A stretch of DNA of 64,000 nucleotides from Comamonas testosteroni (lineage in GTDB: Bacteria > Pseudomonadota > Gammaproteobacteria > Burkholderiales > Burkholderiaceae_C), in NCBI RefSeq assembly GCF_030505195.1, contig NZ_CP129672.1, positions 2,204,501-2,268,500 on the forward strand, given 5' to 3'. A program made the position numbers and the translations under genes. Below the pieces are notes generated by a model, which saw nothing but the letters and a program-made list of their open reading frames with translations, searched no databases and had not been told where the DNA came from. The first letter of the stretch is position 1. Each line of letters opens with the position of its first letter. Positions 18,097-28,116 of the stretch are shown here, piece after piece.

Positions 18097-19497
18097 ATGC
18101 GTCAAGAACATGACTTCATTGGCATCAAAACCATCCCTCCCGACGCCTACTGGGGCGTTCATTCCGCACGCGCAGTGGAAAACTTCCCCATCACCGGTCA
18201 CTCGGTCGCGCACATGCCCGAGCTGATCCGCGCGTTTGCCTTTGTCAAAAAGGCAGCGGCCCAGGCCAATCTGCAGTTTGGCGCCATCAATCTCAAACAA
18301 GCCACCGCCATCTCCCAAGCCTGTGATGATCTGATTTCCGGCCAGCTGCACGAGCAGTTTGTGGTCGATGTGATCCAGGGCGGCGCTGGCACCTCCACGA
18401 ATATGAACGCCAATGAGGTGATCGCCAACCGTGCACTCGAGCACCTGGGATTGCCCAAAGGCACTTATGACGTGATCCATCCCAACGATCATGTCAATGC
18501 GTCGCAGTCCACCAACGACTCCTACCCCACGGCCGTCAAGCTCGCCACCTACGCTGGCATTCAGAAGCTGTTGATCGCCCTGGCCGAGCTGCGCTCTGCT
18601 TTCGAAGCCAAGGCCGGCGAATTCGCCCATATCCTGAAAATCGGCCGCACACAATTACAAGACGCCGTACCCATGACTCTGGGACAGGAGTTTTCGGCTT
18701 TTGCAGCCATGATCGCCGACGATGAAAAGCGTCTGCGCGAGTCCGCCTATCTGATGACCGAAGTGAACATGGGTGGCACGGCCATCGGCACCGGCATCAA
18801 TGCCCCCGTGGGCTACACCGATGCCGTGGTCAAGGCACTGGCGGAAATCTCGGGCGTACCCGTGGTCAGGGCGGCAGACCTGATCGCCGCCACCGGCGAC
18901 ACCGGCGCCTTTGCCGACATTTCCGGTATCTTGAAGCGTGTTGCAGTCAAGCTATCCAAGATCAGCAATGACCTGCGCTTGCTCTCCTCGGGCCCTCAAG
19001 CAGGTGTGGCAGACATCAAGCTGCCGGCACGCCAGGCCGGCTCGTCCATCATGCCCGGCAAGGTGAACCCCGTGATCCCCGAGGTGATGAACCAGGTCTG
19101 CTTCGAGGTGATAGGCAACGATGCCGCCATCACCATGGCCGTGGAAGCCGGCCAGTTGCAGCTCAACGCCTTCGAGCCGCTGATGGCCTGGGCTCTGCAC
19201 AAGAGCCTCAGCCACCTGAGCAGCGCCTGCAAGACGCTGCAAGTCAACTGCGTGGAAGGCATTGTGGCCAATGAAGCGCTGCTGGATTCCCGCATTGCCG
19301 AGTCAGTGACGCTGGTGACGGCGCTGAACCCTCTGATCGGCTACGAAAAGGCCGCCAAGATTGCCAAGACCGCCATTGCCAACGGCAAGCAGATTGCCGT
19401 AGTGGCGGAAGAACTGGGCATCATGAGCCGGGCCGAAATGAACAAGCTGCTGGTCGCCGACAAGCTGACCCAGGCCGGCGCATTGACCGCCGCATAG
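18097..19497 (+). CDS. aspA: Aspartate ammonia-lyase
   Basis: A 466-residue member of the fumarase/aspartase superfamily, converting L-aspartate to fumarate and ammonia. The catalytic loop GSSIMPGKVNP, the GGAGTSTNMNANEV motif and the NDHVNASQSTND segment are intact. The N-terminus (QEHDFIGIKTIPPDAYWGVHSARA) fits aspartase rather than class II fumarase. The ATG at 18097 has AAGAAAG upstream; the frame stays open for 58 codons upstream but that part is unlike the family. It is monocistronic with a strong terminator. A fumarase C role is the main alternative. Confidence 0.92.
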   Translation: MRQEHDFIGIKTIPPDAYWGVHSARAVENFPITGHSVAHMPELIRAFAFVKKAAAQANLQFGAINLKQATAISQACDDLISGQLHEQFVVDVIQGGAGTSTNMNANEVIANRALEHLGLPKGTYDVIHPNDHVNASQSTNDSYPTAVKLATYAGIQKLLIALAELRSAFEAKAGEFAHILKIGRTQLQDAVPMTLGQEFSAFAAMIADDEKRLRESAYLMTEVNMGGTAIGTGINAPVGYTDAVVKALAEISGVPVVRAADLIAATGDTGAFADISGILKRVAVKLSKISNDLRLLSSGPQAGVADIKLPARQAGSSIMPGKVNPVIPEVMNQVCFEVIGNDAAITMAVEAGQLQLNAFEPLMAWALHKSLSHLSSACKTLQVNCVEGIVANEALLDSRIAESVTLVTALNPLIGYEKAAKIAKTAIANGKQIAVVAEELGIMSRAEMNKLLVADKLTQAGALTAA

Positions 19498-19520
19498 GCA
19501 CACTCTTTATCGACAATGCA

Positions 19521-19553
19521 AAAGGGCATGTTCGCCATGAACATGCCCTTTTT
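19521..19553 (+). terminator. Rho-independent terminator after aspA
   Basis: Thirteen-base arms AAAGGGCATGTTC and GAACATGCCCTTT with a five-base loop, running into further T residues. Confidence 0.92.
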
Positions 19554-19564
19554 GGTCGATATCG

Positions 19565-19590
19565 TTTTAATAGCTTGCTACGCCTGTATT
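19565..19590 (-). repeat. Dispersed extragenic repeat, degenerate copy 3
   Basis: TTTTAATAGCTTGC then TACGCCTGTATT: an inverted, diverged copy of the family between aspA and the HPF-like gene, both of which end nearby. Confidence 0.45.
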
Positions 19591-19621
19591 CAAAGGGCAG
19601 GAAGCCAAAAACACCTCATAC

Positions 19622-19999
19622 TCAAGCCACTGCGGCATTCTCGTCACTGGGATCATCCACGCCGCGTACGCTTTCACGCAGATTTTTGTCCTTGAGCTTG
19701 CCAAGATCGGTCTCCACCGCGCGCTTGAGCTTTTCGATCGCGGCGCTGAAGGCATCCTTGACCTTTTCGGCTTCCGCATTCACTGCAATGGGGGGGCGAC
19801 CTGTGGCCCGGGTCTCGAGCACACAGCGTTTGCCTGGGCCGCCCGTGGTCTTGAGGGCATCAACGCCCGTGAGGAAGACCTCCACACGCACCACATACTC
19901 CTTCAGGCGGGCCAGCTTGGCATTGATCTCCTCCTGCGCCCATTGAGCCAGAGACTCTCCACCCTGGATGGAATCGTCGGCATGAACCTGTACTTGCAT
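19622..19999 (-). CDS. HPF/RaiA-family ribosome-associated protein
   Basis: A 125-residue protein of the ribosome hibernation factor fold. It begins MQVQVHADDSIQGGESL and ends in an acidic, disordered tail. The central part, LARLKEYVVRVEVFLTGVDA and the RPPIAVNAEAEKVKDAFSAAIEKLKRAVET helix, aligns with the alpha/beta core of HPF/YfiA proteins. AGGAGG stands seven bases before the ATG at 19999, one of the best ribosome-binding sites here. A conventional hpf lies at 28117-28476, so this is a second, divergent paralogue. It may act on ribosomes under stress, or have drifted to another role. Confidence 0.78.
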   Translation of the reverse strand: MQVQVHADDSIQGGESLAQWAQEEINAKLARLKEYVVRVEVFLTGVDALKTTGGPGKRCVLETRATGRPPIAVNAEAEKVKDAFSAAIEKLKRAVETDLGKLKDKNLRESVRGVDDPSDENAAVA

Positions 20000-20278
20000 G
20001 CAAATCCTCCTAGTCACCAAATGCCGCAACCACTGCGGCGAAATCTGTAGGGGTGCCATAAAGGCAGGCGAAAACATCGTAACGCCAGAACCTTGTTCTG
20101 CCCATCGGGGCTTGTTACGCCAGCAAAGGACAGGGGCTTTGACCATTGTGGAGGCAGCTTCGCCCTGATTTGAAAGAGATAGCAACAAGGGTAGTCTCTA
20201 CGAGCTTTGCCCTTGAGCCAAAGCAAAAAATGCTGCCCGGTGATTTGCAAAAAGTAAGCGTTCTTACGCCTCGGCCCG
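20000..20278. other. Intergenic stretch between exbD and the HPF-like gene
   Basis: About 280 bases with no convincing gene, hairpin terminator or repeat. It should contain the promoter of the HPF-like gene. Confidence 0.4.
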
Positions 20279-20722
20279 TCAGTTAATGCCAGCCTTCGAT
20301 TCAGGCTCGGCCACAAAGCCGATGCGCGTCAGGCCTGCTGCGTGGGCCCAGCCCATGACCTGTACCACGCGACCGTAGGGAACGCTGGTGTCGGCGCGCA
20401 GCTGCACCTCGGCCTGAGGATTGCGCCGCCCCAGCTCTTCCAGTTGCTGCTGCACTGCCGCATCGTCCGTCACGGCACCCTGAATCCAGATTTCGCCGGC
20501 AGGGCTGACCTCAACCATCAAGGCATCGCTCTTGCTCTCAGCAGCCTGCTGTAGTGCGGCCTGCGCCTTGGGCAGTTGCACTCGCAAGGTGGCTGCCAGC
20601 ATGGGAGCAGCCAGAATGAAGATCACCACCAGCACCAGCATCACATCCACCAGCGGCGTGACATTGATGGTGCTGATCGGAGTTTGTGCCCCCTCACGGC
20701 GGCTCATGCGACCGAATGCCAT
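20279..20722 (-). CDS. exbD: ExbD/TolR-family biopolymer transport protein
   Basis: A 147-residue inner-membrane protein with one N-terminal membrane helix (about 22-42) preceded by INVTPLVDVML, which carries the conserved membrane Asp that takes part in proton movement, and a periplasmic domain. With ExbB it would energise TonB- or Tol-dependent processes by the proton gradient. The ATG has AAGGATGAC upstream and sits 11 bases after exbB. No tonB, tolA or pal is adjacent, so which system it powers is unknown. Confidence 0.9.
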   Translation of the reverse strand: MAFGRMSRREGAQTPISTINVTPLVDVMLVLVVIFILAAPMLAATLRVQLPKAQAALQQAAESKSDALMVEVSPAGEIWIQGAVTDDAAVQQQLEELGRRNPQAEVQLRADTSVPYGRVVQVMGWAHAAGLTRIGFVAEPESKAGIN

Positions 20723-20733
20723 GACGTCATCCT

Positions 20734-21393
20734 TTATGAAGCATCCACTCCGAACTGGGCATGCAGATCATGGGCAAACCCCTCCAGCACAGTCTCCAGC
20801 TGGCTGGCCGAACGCCCCAGCAGGTTATAAGCCAGCACAGCAGGCAAAGCGACGGCCAGACCGGCGGCCGTCATGACCAGGGCTTCACCCACAGGCCCAG
20901 CAAGCTGAGCGATATCGACCTGCCCGCTGCCCGCCAGCGTTCCCAGCGCATGGTGAATGCCCCAGACCGTACCCAACAGACCCACAAACGGTGCCGTTGC
21001 ACCAATGGTGGCGAGCAAGGTCTGACCCCACTGCAGCTGGACGGATGCCTGGCCCAGAGCCTCACGCAGGCTGCGCAAAAGCCGCTGCCCCTGCGCCGCG
21101 CTTTGTGCCAGAGAGCCTTGCGCAGCCATTGCGCCCTGCTCCACGGCATCGGCCATGGCCTGCACCAGCCCCTGTCTATCCAGCGCCTTGACCTGCGCCG
21201 CAGCCTGGACCAGATCGGGCATCTGCCAGAACGCAGCCACGGCCTGCGGCACGCTGCGGCGCGCTACGGCCATAAACCAGAGCTTGTAGAGGATGACCAC
21301 CCAGCTGAGCACTGACATCAGCAGCATCAAGGCCGCCGTGGCCCATGTGACCGCATCGCCCTCTGCCAGCCAATGCCACATTCCTGCAGACAT
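20734..21393 (-). CDS. exbB: MotA/TolQ/ExbB proton-channel family protein
   Basis: A 219-residue inner-membrane protein with three membrane helices: about 15-38 and a pair at about 110-135 and 155-180 within the conserved TLLATIGATAPFVGLLGTVWGI block. It forms the pentameric channel around ExbD. GAGGTGAG precedes the ATG at 21393. It heads a two-gene unit with exbD and follows dapB on the same strand after a hairpin. Confidence 0.91.
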   Translation of the reverse strand: MSAGMWHWLAEGDAVTWATAALMLLMSVLSWVVILYKLWFMAVARRSVPQAVAAFWQMPDLVQAAAQVKALDRQGLVQAMADAVEQGAMAAQGSLAQSAAQGQRLLRSLREALGQASVQLQWGQTLLATIGATAPFVGLLGTVWGIHHALGTLAGSGQVDIAQLAGPVGEALVMTAAGLAVALPAVLAYNLLGRSASQLETVLEGFAHDLHAQFGVDAS

Positions 21394-21417
21394 ATCTCAC
21401 CTCGCTCCCAGAAACAG

Positions 21418-21442
21418 CAAGGGGCCGTCACGGCCCCTTTTG
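21418..21442 (-). terminator. Hairpin between dapB and exbB
   Basis: AAGGGGCCG, TCA, CGGCCCCTT forms a strong stem, but only two T residues follow it on the minus strand against four on the plus strand. It may therefore attenuate rather than fully terminate dapB transcription. Confidence 0.5.
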
Positions 21443-21453
21443 CAAATGCGCGG

Positions 21454-22287
21454 TCAGCGCAGCTTCAGCACATCGTACATATCGTACTGGCCAGTCTTCT
21501 TGTCGGCCAGATAGCCCACGGCGCGCAGACTGCCGTTGGCATAGCCTGCACGGCTGCTGGACTTGTGCGAGATCTCGATGCGCTCGCCCGTACCTGCAAA
21601 CAGTACGGTGTGGTCGCCAACGATATCGCCGCCGCGCACGGTGGCAAAGCCAATGGTGTCTGCCTTGCGCTCGCCGGTGTAGCCAAAGCGTTCATACACG
21701 GCTCGGTCGGCCAGCTTGGTGCCCTGGGCTTGGGCAATCACCTCGCCCATCTTCAGGGCCGTGCCCGAGGGTGCGTCGACCTTGTGCTTGTGGTGGGCTT
21801 CGACGATTTCGATGTCATAGCCGCCTTGCTGCAAGGCCTTGGCCGCCATTTCCAGCAGCTTGAAGGTCACGTTCACACCCACGCTCATATTGGGGGAGAA
21901 AACGATGGAAGTTCTTTGGGCAAACTCGGCGATCTGCGCCTTTTGCTCATCCGAGAAGCCCGTGGTGCCGATGACCACGCCCACACCCAGATCGGCCGCC
22001 ACGGCCAGGTGCTCCATCGTGCCTTCGGGGCGCGTGAAGTCAATCAGGCAGTCTGCCTTCGACAGGGCTGCGCGCACATCGCTTTCGATCTTCAGCCCGC
22101 TGGGCTTACCCAGGAATGCAGAAGGATCGGTGCCGATGCAAGGGCTGTCGGCGCGGTCCAGTGCCGCAGCCAGCACGCAGTCGCTGCTGTTCAGAATCGC
22201 TTCGATCAGCATATGGCCCATGCGGCCGGAGGCACCCGCCACAGCAACGCGCTGAGGGGTGGAGGAAAGGGTGGTGGATGCGGTCAT
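21454..22287 (-). CDS. dapB: 4-hydroxy-tetrahydrodipicolinate reductase
   Basis: A 277-residue NAD(P)H-dependent enzyme of the diaminopimelate/lysine pathway. The nucleotide-binding motif VAGASGRMG is near residue 18 and the catalytic signature [16 protein letters not shown] near residue 168. The length is normal. It lies downstream of bamE on the same strand with a gap of about 105 bases, as in many Burkholderiales, where fur and bamE are also neighbours. Confidence 0.96.
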   Translation of the reverse strand: MTASTTLSSTPQRVAVAGASGRMGHMLIEAILNSSDCVLAAALDRADSPCIGTDPSAFLGKPSGLKIESDVRAALSKADCLIDFTRPEGTMEHLAVAADLGVGVVIGTTGFSDEQKAQIAEFAQRTSIVFSPNMSVGVNVTFKLLEMAAKALQQGGYDIEIVEAHHKHKVDAPSGTALKMGEVIAQAQGTKLADRAVYERFGYTGERKADTIGFATVRGGDIVGDHTVLFAGTGERIEISHKSSSRAGYANGSLRAVGYLADKKTGQYDMYDVLKLR

Positions 22288-22393
22288 GGCGCTATCACTC
22301 GATCAAATGAAAGACGGCAGGATCGCATCCACGCCGTCATAAAAAGAGAGCATCCACCGCTTTCTGCAAGCGGGGAACAACCTGTTGTGATGC

Positions 22394-22951
22394 TTAACGC
22401 GATTCCAGTGATGGATAGCTGGTGGCGGCGGGCGGCAGATTGGCAGCAGCCTGCTCGGCTTCGGCGTTATTGCGTGCGGGGTATTTGGCCAGTTGGGCTT
22501 CGCTGGCTTCCAGCTGCGGAACCTTGGGTGTGCCCTTCATGCCTTTGAGGCTGGCCACGAACTCGGACTCGGAAGGCATCTCGTCACCTTCGGCGCGCGC
22601 AAAGGCATCGCCATTGAAGAAGACGGTGAGCTTGCGGATCTGCGACTCCACGCCGGGGCGATTGATGGTGAACACGTATTCCCAGCGATCGCCGTGGAAC
22701 ACGCTGGTCACCAGGGGGGTGCCCAGGATGTCGCGAATCTGCTGACGGCTCATGCCGGGCTGCAAGGCCTCGACCTGCTCCTTGGACACGAAGTTGCCCT
22801 GCACGACATCGACTTTGTAGGGAGTGACGGCATTGGCGACACGGTGCGCGGCGCCATCGATACTGTTGCAGCCGGCCAGTGCCGCTGCGATTGCCAACGT
22901 CAGGACCAGACCTGAGCGGCTACGGGCTTGAACATGCATGGGTAATGGCAT
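22394..22951 (-). CDS. bamE: Outer membrane assembly lipoprotein BamE
   Basis: A 185-residue lipoprotein of the BAM complex that folds beta-barrels into the outer membrane. The lipobox ALAGC is near residue 28. The SmpA/OmlA domain, including VVQGNFVSKEQVEALQPGMSRQQIRDILGTPLV, follows. It carries a longer C-terminal Ala/Pro-rich extension than E. coli BamE, as is common in betaproteobacteria. It is divergent from fur. The start may be the ATG at 22951 or the one four codons in. Confidence 0.92.
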   Translation of the reverse strand: MPLPMHVQARSRSGLVLTLAIAAALAGCNSIDGAAHRVANAVTPYKVDVVQGNFVSKEQVEALQPGMSRQQIRDILGTPLVTSVFHGDRWEYVFTINRPGVESQIRKLTVFFNGDAFARAEGDEMPSESEFVASLKGMKGTPKVPQLEASEAQLAKYPARNNAEAEQAAANLPPAATSYPSLESR

Positions 22952-23084
22952 AGGGATATGATCGGGTTCATTGTAGCGGCAGGCCCCGGAGGCACTTGGA
23001 GATTCCCTTTATCCGCGTGTAAAGCTTCTTCAAACAAGTGATTCCAGCCTTCCATGTGCCCGTAGTCCACCAAGAGATACCGAC

Positions 23085-23510
23085 ATGAAAAATATTGATG
23101 AACTCAAAAGCACGGGCCTCAAAGCCACTTTGCCGCGTCTGAAAATCCTGGAAATCTTCCAGAAGGGTGCCCAGCGCCACATGACGGCCGAAGACGTGTT
23201 CCGCGTGCTGCTGGACGAGCGCTCGGACATTGGCCTGGCCACCGTTTACCGCGTGCTGACCCAGTTCGAGCAGGCCGGCATCCTGATCCGCAGCAACTTC
23301 GAAAGCGGCAAGGCCGTCTATGAGCTCAACGAAGGCCAGCACCACGACCACTTCGTCTGCACCAGCTGCGGCAAGGTCGAGGAGTTCTATGACGCCGAGA
23401 TCGAGAAGCGCCAGAACCTGATCGCCAAGGAAAAGGGCTGGGTGATCCAGGATCACTCCATGGCACTCTATGGCCAGTGCGCCGAGTGCGCCACACGCGC
23501 CGCCAAGTAA
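23085..23510 (+). CDS. fur: Ferric uptake regulator
   Basis: A 141-residue metalloregulator with the N-terminal winged helix ([10 protein letters not shown] to [16 protein letters not shown]) and C-terminal metal and dimer domain with [16 protein letters not shown] and the final CAEC pair. It represses iron uptake genes when loaded with Fe(II). It is divergent from bamE, the classic Burkholderiales order. No convincing Fur box was picked out in the 133-base intergenic space. A terminator follows. Confidence 0.97.
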   Translation: MKNIDELKSTGLKATLPRLKILEIFQKGAQRHMTAEDVFRVLLDERSDIGLATVYRVLTQFEQAGILIRSNFESGKAVYELNEGQHHDHFVCTSCGKVEEFYDAEIEKRQNLIAKEKGWVIQDHSMALYGQCAECATRAAK

Positions 23511-23531
23511 GGACTCGGCCAGTGAGCCCCG

Positions 23532-23563
23532 GGGCAGGACATGCAGATGTCTTGCCCTTTTTA
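23532..23563 (+). terminator. Rho-independent terminator after fur
   Basis: GGGCAGGACAT, GCAG, ATGTCTTGCCC and a T run; one G-T pair in the stem. Confidence 0.88.
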
Positions 23564-23666
23564 CATTTGGAGAGGACTTCTTTACATAGTTCCGCCAGGC
23601 CTCAAGCCAATATCAAGCCGGACTGCTTATGCTGCAGTCATTCCCGCGTTTGAGGAGGTCTGGCCC

Positions 23667-25262
23667 ATGCGGCTGCTGCACTTTTTCCCCACCAAGACCC
23701 TGCTCAGCCTGGCTGCTGTCGCCCTGACCGCCTGCGCACCGCTGGCCCCCTCATCGGGCCGCCCCAGCCCCGAGATGCTGCAGACGCTGAGCAGCAGCGC
23801 CCTGCCCGACAAGCCCAGCGCGCTGCAAAGCCAGCAATGGCTGGACCGGGTCACCTGGGGTGCCACCGACCATGATGCGGCCCGGCTGCAGCAGCAGGGG
23901 CTGAAGCGCTGGCTGGCCGCCCAGCTCAGCCCGTCATCCGAGCCCATGCCGGCCGAGGTGCAGCAGCACATCGACGCCCTGGGCATCAGCCAGAAGCCCA
24001 TGACGCAGATCCAGCGCGAGATTGCAGAGCAGCGCCTCGCGATTCGCAACAGCCAGAGCGCCGAGGAAGCCGCGAAACTGCGCAGCGAGCTGCAGCGCCA
24101 GCTCAATCAACTGGGCGCAGAAGCCCAGAAACGCCAGATCTGGCGCGCGCTCTACTCACCTCACCAGTTGCAGGAGCAGATGACATGGTTCTGGATGAAC
24201 CACTTCAACGTCAGCACCCGCAAGGGCGATGTACGCCTGTGGGTGGCTGACTACGAGGAGCGCGCCATTCGCCCCCATGCGTTGGGCAAGTTCCGCGAGT
24301 TGCTGACTGCCAGCATGCGCCATCCGGCCATGCTGCTGTATCTGGACAACGCCAGCAATGCCGCTGGCCGCATCAACGAGAACTATGCGCGCGAACTGCT
24401 GGAGCTGCACACCATGGGCGTGGGCAGCGGCTACACCCAGGCCGACGTGCAGGCCATGGCCCATGTGCTGACCGGAGTGGGCTTCAGCAACCGGGAGGCC
24501 GACGCTCCGCCGCCCAAGCTGCGCCCCGAACGCCAGGGTGACTATGTGCGCCATGGCTTCTTCGAATTCAACCCCAACCGCCACGACTACGCACCCCAGG
24601 TCTTGCTCGGCAAGCCGCTGGAAAAAAGCGGCCTGGCCCAGGTGAACGAGGCGGTAGACCGCATAGTGGCTTCGCCAGTCACCGCACGCTTCATCGCACG
24701 CAAGCTGTCCGTCTATTTTCTCGGCGACAAGCCGCCCCCGGCCGTGGTCGAGCACACGGCCCAGGCCTTCGAGCGCAGTCATGGCGATATTGCCGCCACG
24801 CTGGCGGCCCTGCTGAGCGACCCTCAGGCTCAGCAATTCGGCCAGGGCTTCAAGGACCCGGTCCACTATGTGCTGGGCGCCACACGCCTGGCCTACGACC
24901 AGCGCGTGGCCAGCGATGTGGGGCCGGTACAGAACTGGCTCAATCAGTTGGGCCAGCCGCTGTACGGCCACGAAACTCCCGACGGCTACCCTCTGACCCA
25001 GTCGGACTGGTCCAGCTCCGGCCAGATGAATGCGCGTTTCGATGTGGCAAGGCAAATTGGCAGCCGCGGCGCGCTGCTGTTCCGCAACAGCCCGCAGCAG
25101 CCTCTGGAGAAGCCGCCTTATCCCGAACTGGACAAGCGCAGCAGCGTCCAGGCGCGCCTGCCGACACTGGGTGCCGCCACACGCACCGCGCTGGCCCAGG
25201 CCAGGAACCCGGCGGACTGGAACAGCTTTTTCCTCTCCGCCCCCGAAATGATGTACCGCTAA
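23667..25262 (+). CDS. DUF1800-family exported lipoprotein
   Basis: A 531-residue DUF1800 protein. The lipobox ALTAC near residue 20 predicts a lipoprotein. The family core includes WLDRVTWGATDHD, the segment EQMTWFWMNHFNVS, and NENYARELLELHTMG. GAGGAGG upstream supports the ATG at 23667 over the longer open frame. The next gene, a DUF1501 protein, follows after 11 bases; this pairing is frequent in bacteria and is thought to act in the envelope, but no enzyme activity has been established as far as I know. Confidence 0.9.
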   Translation: MRLLHFFPTKTLLSLAAVALTACAPLAPSSGRPSPEMLQTLSSSALPDKPSALQSQQWLDRVTWGATDHDAARLQQQGLKRWLAAQLSPSSEPMPAEVQQHIDALGISQKPMTQIQREIAEQRLAIRNSQSAEEAAKLRSELQRQLNQLGAEAQKRQIWRALYSPHQLQEQMTWFWMNHFNVSTRKGDVRLWVADYEERAIRPHALGKFRELLTASMRHPAMLLYLDNASNAAGRINENYARELLELHTMGVGSGYTQADVQAMAHVLTGVGFSNREADAPPPKLRPERQGDYVRHGFFEFNPNRHDYAPQVLLGKPLEKSGLAQVNEAVDRIVASPVTARFIARKLSVYFLGDKPPPAVVEHTAQAFERSHGDIAATLAALLSDPQAQQFGQGFKDPVHYVLGATRLAYDQRVASDVGPVQNWLNQLGQPLYGHETPDGYPLTQSDWSSSGQMNARFDVARQIGSRGALLFRNSPQQPLEKPPYPELDKRSSVQARLPTLGAATRTALAQARNPADWNSFFLSAPEMMYR

Positions 25263-25273
25263 GGAGGGCAGCC

Positions 25274-26494
25274 ATGCAAAGACGTCAATTTCTCAGCCTC
25301 GGCGCTGCCCTGCCGCTGCTCTGCCAGCTGGGCCAAGGTCTGGCCGCGCCCTTGCAAAGCGGCTCGCCCCGTTTTCTGCTGGTCTTCCTGCGCGGCGCCT
25401 ACGACAGCAACAGCCTGCTGGTGCCAACCCATAGCGACTTCTACTATCAGGCCAGACCCAGCATCGCCATAGCGCGCCCGGGATCGGCCGACGGGGCACT
25501 GGCCCTGACACCTCAATGGGGACTGCATCCCGCGCTGCAAAGCACTCTGCTGCCGCTGTACGAACAGGGCCAGGCCTGTTTTGTGCCGTTTGCGGGCAGC
25601 AACGACCTCTCGCGCAGCCATTTCGAAACCCAGGACTCGATCGAGCTGGGCCAGCCCCAGGAAGGAGGCAAGAGCTATCAGAGCGGCTTTCTGAACCGGC
25701 TGACCCGGGTGCTGCAAACCGACAGCCAGAGCCGGACCGGCCTCAGCCCCATGGCGTTCACCGCCCAGTTGCCGCTATGCCTGCGCGGCAGTGCCCAGGT
25801 GGCGAACATGGCGCTGGCCTCCGTGCGCAAGACGGCCGTGGACGAACAGCGCAACCAGATCATTGCCTCCATGTACCAGGGCTCGGCCTTGGAAGCCCCG
25901 GTGCGCGAAGGCTTTGCGGTGCAGCGTGCCGTGCAGCGCAGCATGCAGGAGGAAATGGACCAGGCCGGGCGCAATGCCATCAGTGCTAAGGGTTTCAGCC
26001 TGGTAGCCCAGCGCATGGCCCACCTGATGCGCGAGCAGTTCGACCTGGGCTTTGTCGATATCGGAGGCTGGGACACCCATGTCAATCAGGGCGCCGCCAG
26101 CGGCAATCTGGCCAACCGGCTCAGCGATCTGAGCCAGGGCCTGGCGACGTTCGCCGAGTCCATGGGAGCCGATGTCTGGCGCCATACCGTGGTGGCGGTG
26201 ATCAGCGAGTTCGGCCGCACTTTCCGCGAAAACGGCAACAAGGGCACGGATCACGGCCATGGCACGGCTTACTGGTTTCTCGGCGGCGGCCTGTCGGCCC
26301 AGGCCGGCGGCAAGGTGCTGGGCGAGCAGATCGAAGTCACCGAAAAAGCGCTGTTCCAGAACCGCGACTACCCCGTGCTCAACGAATACCGCTCCCTGCT
26401 CGGCGGCCTGTTTGCCCGGATGTACGGCTTGAACGCATCGCAGCTTCAGCAGATCTTTCCGGCCTCGCAGCCCGGCAGGCTGCAGCTGGTCTAG
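25274..26494 (+). CDS. DUF1501-family Tat-exported protein
   Basis: A 406-residue protein with a twin-arginine signal ([14 protein letters not shown], residues 3-16) and alkaline-phosphatase-superfamily-like features such as [28 protein letters not shown] near residue 260 and [20 protein letters not shown] near 315. The His/Asp-rich segments suggest metal binding. It is co-transcribed with the DUF1800 gene and overlaps the convergent hprK by four bases. The substrate is unknown; sulfatase-like or polysaccharide-related roles are guesses. Confidence 0.9.
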   Translation: MQRRQFLSLGAALPLLCQLGQGLAAPLQSGSPRFLLVFLRGAYDSNSLLVPTHSDFYYQARPSIAIARPGSADGALALTPQWGLHPALQSTLLPLYEQGQACFVPFAGSNDLSRSHFETQDSIELGQPQEGGKSYQSGFLNRLTRVLQTDSQSRTGLSPMAFTAQLPLCLRGSAQVANMALASVRKTAVDEQRNQIIASMYQGSALEAPVREGFAVQRAVQRSMQEEMDQAGRNAISAKGFSLVAQRMAHLMREQFDLGFVDIGGWDTHVNQGAASGNLANRLSDLSQGLATFAESMGADVWRHTVVAVISEFGRTFRENGNKGTDHGHGTAYWFLGGGLSAQAGGKVLGEQIEVTEKALFQNRDYPVLNEYRSLLGGLFARMYGLNASQLQQIFPASQPGRLQLV

Positions 26495-27450
26495 AACGAC
26501 TCTCCGCTTTCCATGGCGCGGCGGTGGCGCATCACGAATTCCTGGTAGGTGTCGATGCCGCGCAGCTGCAGGATGGCATTGCGCACCGCGGCTTCCACCA
26601 GCACGGCGATGTTTCGGCCCGCCACCACCTGAATCACGACCTTGCGCACGGGCACGCCCAGCACATCCTGGGTCAGCGGCTCGGCGGGCAGGCGTTCGTA
26701 TTCGCGCTCCATGGTTTCCTTGCGCACCAGATGCACGATGAGCTTGAGCCGCATCTTGCGGCGCACAGCCGTCTCGCCAAAGATGGCGCGAATATCGAGC
26801 AGGCCGATGCCGCGCACCTCAAGCAGGTTCTGCAGCAGCTCGGGGCATTTGCCTTCAACCGTGGTCTGGTTGATGCGGTACAGGTCCACCGCGTCGTCGG
26901 CCACCAAGCCATTGCCGCGCGTGACCAGCTCCAGCCCCAGTTCGCTCTTGCCCAGGCCCGATTCGCCCGTGATCAGCACGCCCATGCCTAAAATATCCAT
27001 GAACACGCCGTGCATGGTGATGCGATCGGCGAAATGCTTGGACAGATAGGCACGCAGCACGTCGATGACGAAGGCCGACTGCTCCTTGGTGGAGAACAGC
27101 GGGATATGCGCGCGCTCGCACATGGAGATCAGCTCGTCAGGCGCATCCTGGCCGTCGGCCAGCACCAGCACCGGCGGCTCCAGCGTGACGATGCGGGCGA
27201 TGCGGCGCAGGCAGTCCTGGGAGGTGGCATTGGTCAGGTAAGCGATTTCACGCTCGCCCAGCACCTGCAGCCGGTAGGGGTGGATGTAGTTGAGATAGCC
27301 CACCAGATCGGCACCCGAGCGCGCCGAGCGCACGGCCATTTCGTCGAAGCGGCGCTCGGAGGCGCCCAGCCCCGCTATCCACTGCCAGCGCAGGCTGGAG
27401 TTGCGAAATGCCTCGAACAGTACGTCGGCACTGATGGCGCTGGGTCTCAT
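26491..27450 (-). CDS. hprK: HPr kinase/phosphorylase
   Basis: A 319-residue bifunctional enzyme that phosphorylates and dephosphorylates a seryl residue of HPr. The Walker A motif GESGLGKS is at 162-169, the conserved HGVF His at about 147, and the C-terminal K/P-loop signature around [16 protein letters not shown]. It lies just downstream of ptsN, with a gap of about 36 bases, part of the nitrogen-related PTS group typical of betaproteobacteria. It overlaps the 3' end of the DUF1501 gene on the other strand. Confidence 0.96.
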   Translation of the reverse strand: MRPSAISADVLFEAFRNSSLRWQWIAGLGASERRFDEMAVRSARSGADLVGYLNYIHPYRLQVLGEREIAYLTNATSQDCLRRIARIVTLEPPVLVLADGQDAPDELISMCERAHIPLFSTKEQSAFVIDVLRAYLSKHFADRITMHGVFMDILGMGVLITGESGLGKSELGLELVTRGNGLVADDAVDLYRINQTTVEGKCPELLQNLLEVRGIGLLDIRAIFGETAVRRKMRLKLIVHLVRKETMEREYERLPAEPLTQDVLGVPVRKVVIQVVAGRNIAVLVEAAVRNAILQLRGIDTYQEFVMRHRRAMESGESF

Positions 27451-27486
27451 GGCAAGGCCCTGTCAGTCAAAAAGAAGGGCCAGGAC

Positions 27487-27960
27487 TCAGGCCTGGGAGG
27501 TGATGGAGGACTGCCAGTTGTCGATCATGCCGTGCAGCTGCTGCGCATCGGTGGACGACTTCAGACGCTCTCGCAACTGGCTGTCGCTGAGCAACTCGGC
27601 GATCTCGGAGAGAATTTCCAGATGCTTTTGCGTCGCCGCCTCGGGCACCAGCAGGAAGATCAGCAGGCCGACCGGCTGCTCATCAGGCGCATCGAAGCCG
27701 ATGGGGTTGGCGAGTTGGAACACTGCCGCCATGGGAGCCGTCAGGCCCTTGATGCGGCCATGGGGAATGGCAACTCCATGCCCCAGACCGGTAGAGCCCA
27801 GGCGTTCGCGTGCGAACAGGCTATCGGTGATCAGGGCACGAGACAGACCATGCAAGCTCTCAAAGAGCAAACCCGCTTCCTCGAAAGCGCGTTTCTTGCT
27901 GGTGACATCAACGCTCACAAGCACTTGAGCGGCGGGAAGGATAGAAGCTAGGCGATTCAT
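27487..27960 (-). CDS. ptsN: PTS IIA-like nitrogen regulatory protein
   Basis: A 157-residue EIIA-Ntr. The phosphorylated histidine is His67 in GVAIPHGR, and the fold is that of the fructose-type IIA domain. It regulates potassium and nitrogen-linked functions by its phosphorylation state. The ATG at 27960 begins MNRLASILP, the usual family start. It precedes hprK and follows hpf, but a terminator separates it from hpf. Confidence 0.95.
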   Translation of the reverse strand: MNRLASILPAAQVLVSVDVTSKKRAFEEAGLLFESLHGLSRALITDSLFARERLGSTGLGHGVAIPHGRIKGLTAPMAAVFQLANPIGFDAPDEQPVGLLIFLLVPEAATQKHLEILSEIAELLSDSQLRERLKSSTDAQQLHGMIDNWQSSITSQA

Positions 27961-28021
27961 GGTGTGATCAACAATTATGCACCGCAGCGCTGAAAACCGT
28001 GGGGAAACCCTGATCACCATC

Positions 28022-28042
28022 AAAAACCGCCCCGTAGGGCGG
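28022..28042 (-). terminator. Terminator between hpf and ptsN
   Basis: CCGCCC, a four-base loop and GGGCGG, followed on the minus strand by five T residues. It ends hpf transcription before ptsN, or attenuates it. Confidence 0.8.
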
Positions 28043-28116
28043 CGCTTTTAGCGTTGTAACAAGGCGACAGCCCTGCAACAAATCGGCGCAAACGCTGGGT
28101 TTGCGCCTCGCTTTCA